A stretch of DNA of 64,000 nt from Takakia lepidozioides. Lineage: Eukaryota; Streptophyta; Takakiopsida; Takakiales; Takakiaceae. Under the pieces are notes generated by a model. The model was not told the origin of the DNA. It was given only the letters and a program-made list of their open reading frames with translations, and did no database searches. Position numbers and translations under genes: made by a program. The stretch spans positions 1,552,001 to 1,616,000 of the forward strand of contig CM060732.1 in the NCBI GenBank assembly GCA_030704615.1. The letters are read 5' to 3'. Positions 21,719-31,390 of this stretch are shown here, piece after piece. Numbering within the stretch: the stretch's first letter is position 1; the number at the start of each line of letters is the position of its first letter.

Positions 21719-22807
21719 CGGGTATATGAATTACCCTGATATACCCGCCTGATATATCAGGATATATTCATATATATATACTTTGGTGTGGCAAGTTAGG
21801 TACCCGGATGTATACCCTTATATCAGGGTACATTTTTATGACATACCCTTATCCTTATATTTACCCTGCATCAAGACCCTCAATATACCCTACTTTCCTG
21901 AAGGGTATATGTTAAAATGAAGGGTATATCTAATCAGGGTATATAAGGGCATTTATGTGCCTTCATAGCCTTTATGTGCTAGGTCTTTTCTCTTTTTGTT
22001 GTGTTGTTAGGGAGCCTTGAGCTATAAGAAAGCTCCAATCACAGCTAAAACAAATGTTACATATATATCATTCCTTAAATGTCATATAACACAAACAATA
22101 CCTCTTTAGATCTCGCATATATATACATAAAAGGAAACCTGACAACCCACAATTTAGGTCCTTTAGGGGTTTTTATTTATTTATTTATTTAAGGAAATAT
22201 GGGAGCGACAGCCCACAATTCAGGCCCTTGAGGAGGGGGAAAGATTAACCCCCTTTCATTTATGGGCCATGAGACCTACGGGACGATCAACGCCCAGACA
22301 TACCGTCACACGAACAATCCCACACACGGGGCAGGGCAACGGGTTCGAACCCCGAACCACCTGAGTGACACACACTGTGCACTTACCAGCTGAGGTACCA
22401 GCTGATGTGTTTTTTTTTAAATCGCAAACCTCCTCCATCTTGCATTGGAAATTAACACCAAAATATTATGCAATATCTTATCAATTTTCTCTTTTACCAT
22501 AGATTGTTTTTTTTGTGTTTTGTACATATTGAAGAACATCAGATATTCTTTAAAACCATTAAATTATATATTAATGGAAATAACTATCCATACCCGGAAA
22601 CTATTCATACCCTCAGGGTATATTTTGGCATATATATCCATACCCGGGGGTTATATAGAAATCTGAAAAGTTAATTTACCCATACCCGGAGGGTAAATAA
22701 TTTTTTGAGATTTCAATTTATACATACCCGGAGGGTAAATGATTTGACAAAAATAACTTACTTATACCCTAAGGGTATATTGAAATCAATATACCTGCAC
22801 AACACTG
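21719..22807. mobile_element. Non-autonomous hAT-like DNA transposon
   Basis: The ends are CAGTGTTGGGCGGGTATAT at 21719 and, inverted at 22807, CAGTGTTGTGCAGGTATAT. CAGTGTTG is a typical hAT terminus. Flanks GTGTGGAC (left) and GGTGGAC (right) fit an 8-bp target duplication with one base lost. There is no transposase. Inner sequence is rich in repeated CCTGATATA and TACCCGGAGGGTA motifs, and a SINE is inserted in the middle. Confidence 0.75.
22170..22412 (-). mobile_element. tRNA-derived SINE
   Basis: The minus strand has a box A-like TACCTCAGCTGG (22397-22386) and a perfect box B GGTTCGAACCC (22351-22341), spaced as in a tRNA gene, followed by a tRNA-unrelated body and a short (AAAT)n-type tail at 22171-22190. 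Transcription would be by RNA polymerase III from the internal promoter. It is not a functional tRNA: cloverleaf arms are not maintained. It lies within the hAT-like element, so it inserted later. Confidence 0.75.
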
Positions 22808-22814
22808 GGTGGAC

Positions 22815-23660
22815 CTGCTTAGGGCACAGATCCCCGATTTCGCATCCAGGGGGGATGAAAAGTCGCATTCTAGCAGGAGATGCACTTGTCAATGGATGAC
22901 ATCCATTAAAAAGGTAACTTTTAGGGTTAGGTATAGGCTCAAGCTTAATAACCGCCATCGTTTATAATAAATGATGGTAAAATTACTATCTCTTGGATTA
23001 AAATAGGTCACCATCATTAATGGAATTCATCCAGTTTGGATGAAAAAAAAGAAAACAAATGATAAACCAAGATTTCTGCACAGTAAGGGTCATCATCCTA
23101 ATAATTTCATCCAGATTTGGATGAGAAAAGAGATAAGGATGAAAAACCAAAATCTGCATAGTAAGGGTCATCATCCTTCAGAAAATTCATCCAGTTTTGG
23201 ATGAAAAACCAAATAACCAGCATTAAAAAGGTTCAGGCCAGATGAAATCCAAAGAGTTAGTAGCTGCTCAGTCACTCCCCCACCCCCCCCCCCCCCCCCG
23301 ACATTTTTTTATTTTTATTTTTTTTGTTTCCTGATCTCTCCCTCTCTCCCTCTCCCTCTATACAAGGAACTTGCTTGTATTTTTTCCAAAACCCAAGAAG
23401 GCTTGGACTAATTCTGTCTAAACCATATTTTAATTTCATCCATACTGGATGTAATCATGAAAATGGATGAACTCCATTAAAGACTATTCTCTGGTAGCTG
23501 GGTTCTTTGGATGATTTTGGTCATGAGAACTAACCCTAATGAAAGCCAGATTCTATTTTGGATGCCATCCCTACTGGATGACATCATGATGAAATCAGGG
23601 AAGTTCTTTACATCTCATTACCTATTTTTCATCTAATTTGGATGAAATTGCAAAGGTTTG
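22815..23660. repeat. Region with repeated ATCCA...TGGAT palindromes
   Basis: At least six short inverted repeats of the form TTCATCCA-n-TGGATGAA occur (near 23030, 23105, 23185, 23440, 23560 and 23630). The stretch also holds a 17-base C run (23283-23299) and a CT-rich tract. No gene seen. Confidence 0.55.
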
Positions 23661-24485
23661 CCCTATCTCTTCCTCTGCCCTAAAAATCTGCACGATACTC
23701 GTGCATTTTGATTCTGCTGGAGCTGAGAGATTTAAACACGAATCTTGTGAATTTGATGGCTATGGAGAAGCTTTATGACAGCCTGCAAGTGCTCTGGCAA
23801 GATTCCAGTACTTTTCGATCCCCCTTGGGGTACGCAATGGCGGCAGAGCTTCCCTCAATGAGGTTGTCTCTTCCCTTGGCGGACAATCTACCCTATGTGA
23901 TTGTTTGTCGATCCGTTCAATGGTCATTAAGATCCAGCGCTGCTCTTAAACTTTCAGGACGTCTCTTCACCTAATAAAATGCTCGTAGAAATCAGCAAAT
24001 CGTTGTTTGTTTGTGCTGTCGATTGTCGAGTTCTTGGAGCTATGTCGAATCCTCTTCCACAAACCCTTAAGGTTGTGGGCTATCTTTGCTTTTCTTTTGA
24101 TCTCTTCTTGCTTTTGAACGCATGTTGTACAGCGATAACAAGCGTGAGGCCTGATATTCACCTGGGGTTCCACATCTTCACTAACTTCATTGTTTTTTGA
24201 TTGCATGTGATGGGACCAGGTGAGGGCCCTCACTTAACATGACTTATGAAGCTTGAAGTTGATTGAATCCAAGCAATTGAGGCAATGTCGACTCCAACTG
24301 ATCTTCAGGGAGCTGCTTCAAATCTGCTTCCATATACCTTCTGGCTATGCTTCCACCCTTCATTGTTGAGCATTGTTCATTAGATGAGCTTTACTAGAAT
24401 ACATACTTTCTTTTAAAGACTCCTACTTTTGATTTCTACACTCTATCATGGGCTGGATTTGCTGTTTACAGCCCAATATGTGTTC
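23661..24485. other. No recognisable gene
   Basis: Short ORFs on both strands have no recognisable domain. Noncoding as far as can be seen. Confidence 0.45.
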
Positions 24486-24489
24486 TTAT

Positions 24490-25590
24490 TTTTTGGTTTA
24501 CACTACTGGCCTGCTACTGTGACTTGGAGCATACCAAGCAGCAATGTAGGAGGTCGTATGGTAACCCAGCCATTGGGCTCTAGGCCATGTATGTTGTTTA
24601 ATGCAGGCCCTCTGTTTTTCTGGATTTCCTTTCAGTCTGTGATAGACAAATACCATGCTGAGATAGGCACAGATTGCCCCCAGAACTAAACCAAGCTCTG
24701 GGACTAAAGACTAAACATGTAATGTCTAAATCTGGATAACAGGCTGATTAACAATCTGGTTATGGCCCTACTATACATGTTGTGTTACTAAAAATGACCA
24801 TTGTTGGCTTTACTGATTTAACTAGGACCAAGTAACACAGTAGTGAGGTTTTTCTTGGAACCCAGACAATATGTTTAAAGCCTTTTAAGACATCAGAGTT
24901 TCAAATTATGCAGCCCAGATGTATCTCTATGTACTTACATGGATGCTTTGTGATTTTATAAGCACTTTGCTAGGGTATGTGTATGCTGTACCCAGACTGA
25001 AACCAGGCTATGGAACATAATACAATTCCTATGTTATGTTCCCTGTTTACAATACTGGCCTGCTACTGTGACTTGGAGCATACCAAGCAGCAATGTAGGA
25101 GATCGTATGGTATCCCAGCCATTGGGCTCTTGGCCATGTATGATGTTTAATGCAGGCCCTTTGTTTTTTTGGATTTCCTTTCAGTCTGTGATAGACAAAT
25201 ACCCTGCTGAGATTGCCACAGATTGCCCCCAGAACTAAACCAGGCTCTGGGAATAAAGACAAAACATGTAATGTCTAAATCTGGATAACAGGCTGATTAA
25301 CAATTTGGTTATAGCTCTACTCTACATGTTGTGTTAAAATGACCCTTGCTGGCATTACTGATTTGGCTTGTACCAAGTAACACAGTAGTGAGGTCTTTGT
25401 TGGAACCCAGACAATCTGTCTAAAACCTTGTAAGACATCAGGGTTTAAACTTATGCAGCCCAGATGTATCTCTATGTACTTATATGGATGCTTTGTGATT
25501 TTATAAACACTTTGCTAGGGCATGTGTATGTTGTACCCAGACTGAAACCAGGCTATGGAACATAATACAATAACCTCTGTTATGTTCCCT
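24490..25590. repeat. Tandem duplication, period 549 bp
   Basis: TACTGGCCTGCTACTGTGAC occurs at 24504 and 25053, and similarity runs through the whole unit (for example AGTCTGTGATAGACAAATAC and TGTTATGTTCCCTGTTTACA in both). The copies differ by scattered substitutions and small indels. No coding potential seen. Confidence 0.88.
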
Positions 25591-25599
25591 GTTTACATG

Positions 25600-26119
25600 G
25601 TGCTTAGAAATATCTGCAAAATTACAATGTAACCATGGGTGATAAATTTTAGCAATCTTAAGATTTGCTTTCCTGCTCTGCACAATGGTAAAAGTAGCAA
25701 TATGTATAACTGCTTGCTACTCAACACCTTGTTACCACATTTATACAATGGCCCTAGACCTAAACTAGGTCTTGGGGCAAAAAAACAAGGTATGAGGTCA
25801 TACCCCTTATGTGTAAATGGTTCACAATTTGTCTAATGCTTTGATATGGCCATAAGATTACATAAAAACTAGAACTTCATTTTCAGAGTGTTAATGTAAT
25901 CATGGGGAGTAATGTTAGCAGGATAAACAAGTTTTTCCTGCTATGAACAGGCTATTGTTAGAACTGAAAGCATACCCAGACATGTGATACATGATTGGGT
26001 CCCTATTTGGACAAACATTCTAATGAAGCATGTACTGAAGCGGATTTTTATATAATCCCACCCCCCCACCCAGAGATTTCATGAACCGTGACATTTGTTA
26101 TATGTCATCAGACTGGTTT
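25600..26119. other. No recognisable gene
   Basis: AT-rich noncoding sequence downstream of the duplication. Nothing supportable seen. Confidence 0.45.
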
Positions 26120-26375
26120 ATGAATGAAGAGTGATTGATAGTGCCTCGTTACGAGGCTGATTTGTCGTAAAAATTGACAAAGACCTTGTTTGGTCTTGTC
26201 CATGTCTCGACAAGACATTTTAACTTCCCTCTCTTTTGTGCTTCTTAAAAAAAAAAAAACAAGAGAGGGAAGATACTATGTCTTGTCAAGACATGGACAA
26301 GACCTGACTAGGTCATTGTCAAATTAAAGACAAATCAGCCTCATAACAAGGCATTATCAACCACACTTCATTCAT
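26120..26375. mobile_element. Foldback / MITE-like inverted-repeat element
   Basis: A 256-bp imperfect palindrome: left arm ATGAATGAAG...TGCCTCGTTACGAGGCTGAT...GGTCTTGTCCATGTCT, loop with A13 near 26250, right arm AGACATGGACAAGACC...AGGCATTATCAACC...CTTCATTCAT. No coding capacity. Its RNA would form a long hairpin. Superfamily not assigned. Confidence 0.75.
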
Positions 26376-27210
26376 ATGTCAGCTTTAAGACAAATCCCAT
26401 ACTTCAAAGACAAATGAAATCTCTGTAACAATTGTTCAAGTGTCATTCATGATGCTGCAATCAGTATTTTTTTGGTCAGCTTATTAGGGGCACTTCTTTG
26501 CATAAAAGATCATCACCAAAGCATGGTTACATACTGATTTTTGGCAGCTTATACGACAAGGTATAATCATCTGCCTTGCTTAGCATATCAAGTTACTTAT
26601 AGACACCATGCTTGTCTCCCCATGATCTGTTTTAGATCTGGGGTTGGTGTGTAAATTCAATGACAGGGTAGAGTAACATTCCCGCATTTAATTCCAAAGC
26701 CCAAGATCAAATACTATGTCTGGGTACCTAGGGAAAACATTACCATGATAGGCTGTAATCAGATTTACATGCCATGCAATGGAATGAAAATTCCGGCGGT
26801 AGATAGGTGCACTGCAACAGTACACACAAGCCTGCCCAAATTTGACAGGTAAATTCCAAAATGGGATGATCAGATGTATACTTAGATGAAATTTCCGGTT
26901 ATTCCCAATTCGGGCTATCAGTGGCCAAACCTGTCTGCCTTTTCCGGCACGTTTTCCAGGTCACGTCCCTTACAACCCCCCGACATGAAAGGCTTCCCTG
27001 CAAGCCGTCGCGGGTGCACCCGGCTTGCCTTTCTAAGAGTCCGTAACATTTTCACAGCCCAACTGCCAAGTACCAACCACCTTCACGTGAACAGTGGATG
27101 CGCTGAGAACCTTTACCACTATTTGCAGATACCAATGCACAAAGAATCTGATTTGCTCATCCCATCAGGCCTGCAGGCTACTTTTAACTTAAACTCCAGC
27201 AGATTTGTGC
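26376..27210. other. No recognisable gene
   Basis: A short plus-strand ORF (26886-27227) has no recognisable domain. It precedes the methyltransferase-like pseudogene but shows no gag or pol similarity. Confidence 0.4.
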
Positions 27211-27211
27211 C

Positions 27212-27249
27212 GCTCACGCTTCCCTGAAGCGTGAGCTCAGCTCACGCTT
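27212..27249. repeat. Alternating inverted repeats
   Basis: GCTCACGCTT, AAGCGTGAGC and GCTCACGCTT follow each other with 5- and 3-base spacers, so either of two mutually exclusive hairpins can form. It lies just before the methyltransferase-like frame. Confidence 0.85.
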
Positions 27250-27261
27250 TGCAGCTACAAC

Positions 27262-28580
27262 GTGAGCTCAGCTCCCAGGCTCACGGGGCTGGGCTCACGC
27301 CATAGCTACGCTGCTTGGGGTGGTGAGCTCTTGGAGGGCAATAGCCATGCAAAAGATAGCCCACCACCTGATGAGGACAAACAATTGGCATACAAGGCTG
27401 AGTTGCTTCCTCATGTGCATGTGCATAGCTCATTGTGGGGTATAGTTGGGGATTTGCAACGAGTGACAAGCCAGTGTGTGCAGCAAGCATGGCAGGAGGC
27501 CTTTCCATTGGTGGGTGAGGGGAGTTCAGTGACATCACTTGGACCTCCTCAGTTAGCTCCATTGGACACAGTGCCTATTATCTAGCAACCACTTGATTCA
27601 GGCAATTGTTTGCTGGACCTGTTTAGAGGCATGAGCACTGGGCTTGCAGGAGTGTTGCAAGTAGGAATCAAAGTACACAAGTACTTATATCTGGAGAAGG
27701 ATGAGATTGCTCGGCGTGTTTCCATGTGCCATGTTGCCTTGCTCACACATCAGTATTTTGAGTTGTTGTCGCTCTCAGCAATTCAAGGGTACCAAAAGGC
27801 CTTGTCAGCAGACATTATCATGCTGGGGGCGGAGGATTTGGATCGGCATGGTCCCAGTGACTTGGTGATAGCAAGGTGGCCTTGCCAAGGATATTCTCCC
27901 GCAGGTCATGGTAATGGTTTGCATGATGCACGATCGCATCTATTTTGGGAGATGTTGCGAGTGTTGCGTGACTTGCAGGTGAGGCAAGTGCAACCTCCAA
28001 CTTACATCCTGGAGAATGTTCCTCTCATGGGGGATTCTCGGGCCAGGGTTATGGCCAGTGTGCATCAGATCCGGTCATGGATTGGACCAGCCGTATTGTT
28101 GGATGCAGCTGCAGTGGATTCACAGGCACATAGGCCTAGGTTGTGGTGGACCAATCTTGCACCTGGGTCAGAGTTGCTCAAGAGAGCCTATGATTCCATT
28201 CAACGGTCACCCAACCTCAAGGTTGAGGGCATTTTGGACCAAGGGAGGCAACCACAGGAGTGCGACATGATGATCGTCCACCTTTGGCGGTGGTCAATCG
28301 ACTGGGGCAACCACGTGCGGCCTCTACTACACTCATGAGTTTTCCCTCGTCTCATGCTTTTCGAGACAATGGTCCAAGGTTGATTAGGGACAATGCGTTA
28401 CAGCAATTGGTGGAGCCTAGTGCGGATGAGCGAGAGCGGACAATGGGGTTTGCCACGGGCACTACAGCTATGTCGGCTCTGTCAAAGGCATCACGACGTC
28501 AGGTGTTGGGTTAGGCAATGGATCTCAATTGCTTGACATGGATCATTGGCTTGTGCATGGCTGAGCAACGGAGATTGTAA
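27262..28580 (+). pseudogene. Cytosine-5 DNA methyltransferase-like gene, probably retroelement-borne
   Basis: The frame shows C5-MTase motifs in canonical order: I (LLDLFRGMSTGLAG), II-like (YLYLEKDEIARR), IV (DLVIARWPCQGYSPAGHG, with the catalytic Cys in PCQ), VI (YILENVP), VIII (HRPRLWWTNL), a short target-recognition region, IX-like (SADERERTMGFATG) and X (RRQVLG-stop-AMDLNCLTWII). It would methylate cytosine at C5. An N-terminal ~110-residue extension is unrecognised. Damage: TAG at 27583 and 28512 (both easily from CAG) and one frameshift near 28255; otherwise it is complete through motif X. Nothing here resembles the BAH, UBA or PWWP regions of host MET1, DRM or DNMT3 enzymes. C5-MTases carried by Ty3-type retrotransposons are known in other eukaryotes; that this is one is inference, because gag-pol is not adjacent. 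A PPR 5' segment follows within 40 bp. Confidence 0.82.
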
Positions 28581-28614
28581 GCAAGACTTTAGTGACAGAT
28601 TGAGTCCCATGGAA

Positions 28615-29540
28615 TAGACCATCTACCCATGTAGGTTGCTTGTAGCTATTGATCCACAAGGAATCATAGGTAATTTTGTGCTTGAAATTCGGCCTTCTTG
28701 GATGAATCTGGACCCACACTCTATCTCTGCTCCTTCAGCTATCCATGCCTCTGCACAAATCATGCATTCATCCTTGCCTTGCTGCTAGTAGCTGACAAAG
28801 ACAGCCTACATTTGTTCTAGGAAACCCCCAACTCAGCTTATCACCCTAGTTCCTAGGCTGAATTGCGTCTGCTACTCTCTGAAATGTAACAGACATTCAC
28901 CTTTTTGCCTTGGTTGTCCCATCCTTGACTGGGGTCAGAAAAGTATTCATTCCACAGCTTCTCCTCATCTCTGTTACTTGTTTCTTGATACTTTCATGTT
29001 GTCACATTGGCAGTATCATGTCAAAGTCACTCCAAACTAGATTCACTCAACCAGCTAACTTGCAGAATTCAACATGGAAATTTAGGGCCGAATCTGATAA
29101 GAGGGAAAAACAGGGTGAAATTTGCTGGAGAAGATGCCTTCATTAGCAATGTCTGATTTTATCAATTGTGCCGCTGCTGCCAGTTGACCATCTACCCATG
29201 CAGGTTTCTTGTAGCTATTGATCCACAGGGAATCATAGTTAACCTGGAGCTTGAAGTCCGGCCCAAGAATCTGCACCCACACTCTATCCCTGCTCCTTTA
29301 GCTATCCACGCCTCTGCACAAATCATGCATACATCTTTGCCTTGCTGCTAGCAGCTGACAATGACAACCTATATTTGTTAGATAGGAAGCATCCAACTCA
29401 GCTTATCACACTAGTTCCTATGCTCAATTGCATCTGCTACTCTCTATCAAGCATTCATCTTCTTGCCTCGATTGTCCCACCATTGATTGGGGTCAGAAAA
29501 GTATTCATTCCACAGCTTCTCCTCATCTCTGTTACCTGTT
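28615..29540 (-). repeat. Two further copies of the PPR-gene 5' segment
   Basis: Copies at about 28615-29060 and 29061-29540 share coding blocks (KLQVNYDSLWINS, KPAWVDGQ, AAQLIKS) and noncoding blocks (for example GCTTATCAC.CTAGTTCCTA, ATTGGGGTCAGAAAAGTATTC) with 12.8-13.5 kb. No complete gene. Confidence 0.72.
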
Positions 29541-30635
29541 TCTGGATACTGAGCTGCTCTTCTACCTACCTAAGCATTAGTACAATGATCTTACCTCGAG
29601 AAGCTGAACTCATATTTCTTCTGATCGTGAAGCTCTTTGCTGGTAGCAGCAGTCTTCAAGACAATAGCTGACCATGCTCCCGCAAGGTTGTGTTTTCCAG
29701 CTTGCAAACTGCCAGCAAATCCATAGTATCTGTGCGCACGTACTCAAAGACATCAATCTGGGGAAAACATCATCAACTTTCATGACTACAAGATGCACAC
29801 AGTCAAGGTGAAACCTTCTTACAAATCCAAAGAGGGTCCATAAAACACAGGTCCAACACACGTAGGCAAGCCACAGACAATACTGCGCTGTTTGCAAATG
29901 CCTATCAAACAAAGCAAAATGAACCAGCAAGAAAGTGAATGGAAGGGCACGTTTAGGAAGCGTCTGCAAGCTTCATTTGGCCCATACAACTTGGCCTCAC
30001 ACAAGAAGCACCAGATTGCTTGTGCTGCCCTTCACCCAACCATTCCATGCTTGTCAGCCCCCTTTACATACTTGAGTTCTCCAGCAAAACTATGAAACAA
30101 GTTATTGTCTTCCTTTCTTTGCGATTGAAAATGGGCGAGCTCATCTGTGAGTGTACAAGGTTGGAAACTTAGTCACTTCACTAGTAACCTGTCGTATAAC
30201 CATCCAACGAGTGGCATTTGTGCGTATTACCCAATGAGTGGCTGCATAAATCTTTTAAATGAAAGGTGTCTAAATGTAGGGATCATAACTACACACAAAT
30301 GCAGGGAAGTGTGCTTGCTTCTTCTGTATCATTGGGGTTGACTGCAACATTGTCTCTGAACTGCGTGGCCCCTTCTTCAAATCTGCAGCACAAATTGGCT
30401 ATATTCATTGAACCCGACGATGTCTTCATGGAAAGCCAGGCTACTGACTGCACTGGTGGTGTTTCCTGGTAATAACTAACCAGGAATGTGTTTTGAAGCT
30501 ACTCAACCCTTCATTAGTGCCAATGATAGTCGTATTATCAGTGAGGTAACACAGTTCTAGAATTCAGTAGTGTTTTAAGGCGAAGACGCCAATACATAGC
30601 AGCATCAGAGGTAGGGTTGCCACACTCTTGTCCAT
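29541..30635. other. Unassigned; possible exon on the minus strand
   Basis: Minus strand 29740-29590 has a coding-looking stretch (YYGFAGSLQAGKHNLAGAWS, then AIVLKTAATSKELHDQ), but its ends and relatives are unknown. The rest shows no gene. Confidence 0.3.
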
Positions 30636-30639
30636 CCAT

Positions 30640-31040
30640 TTTGGCCCTTTTGTGTCACATTGGCAGTATCATATCGAAGTCACTCCAAACTATCAAGGGT
30701 TCACTCAACCAGCTAACTTGCAGAATTCAGACATGAATAATTAGGGCCGATTATGATAAGAGGGAAAAACAGGGTGAAATGTGTTGAAGAAGGTGCCTTC
30801 ATTAGCAATGCCTGATTTTATCAATTGTGCCACTGTTGATGTGGATTCCAGTTGACAATCTGTTTCTTGTACTTGTCCTTCCACAGGGAACGATAGGTAA
30901 TCTGGAGCTTGAAACCCGGCCCTCTTGGATGAATCTGGACCCACACTCTATCCCTGCTCCTTCAGCTATCCATGCCTATGCACAAATCATGCATACATCT
31001 TTGCCTTGCTGCTAGCAGCTGACAATGACAGCCTAGATAC
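30640..31040 (-). repeat. PPR-gene 5' segment copy
   Basis: The same family as at 12.8 and 28.6 kb: GATAAGAGGGAAAAACAGGG, the AQLIKSGIANEG coding block and the ACCCACACTCTATCCCTGCTC block recur. The coding part is frameshifted. Confidence 0.7.
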
Positions 31041-31042
31041 GT

Positions 31043-31390
31043 ATGAGTAATATCAGATACCCTAAGTTAATTGACTCTATATCTCACCCTATCAAACAGG
31101 ATAAGTCCTGGCGGAAGAGGGAAGAAGAGATTTTCAAGGATCTGAATCTAAGTCCGCAAGTCTTGACCCTGCTGGATAACTCTGACTTACAGGCTACAGT
31201 GTCCAAAGCCAAGTCTATTGCCATGAATTTTTTTGATGAAAATGGTAGAAAGCTTCCCTGAACTTCTTTCCAGTCTGTGACATAGGGGAGGACATCATGG
31301 ACGACCTCAAGGGTTTACCCACTCTCGGCACTACAATGAAATTCAAACTCAGGTCAGGAAGCCTACCTTTGAATAGCAAACAGATGCACA
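31043..31390 (+). pseudogene. Unrecognised ORF fragment between PPR repeats
   Basis: A 72-codon frame (WRKREEEIFKDLNLSPQVLT, LLDNSDLQATVSKAKS) ends at 31259, and a coding-looking continuation (FFPVCDIGEDIMDDLKGLPT, LGTTMKFKLRSGSLPLNSKQ) follows in another frame. It is sandwiched between a PPR 5' segment and a PPR array. Function unknown; possibly a captured gene fragment. Confidence 0.35.

Noticed and set aside
22341-22353. tRNA gene suggested by GGGTTCGAACCCC
   Set aside because: Box A and B are present, but the flanking bases do not build acceptor and anticodon arms, and a body plus simple-repeat tail follows; it is a SINE.
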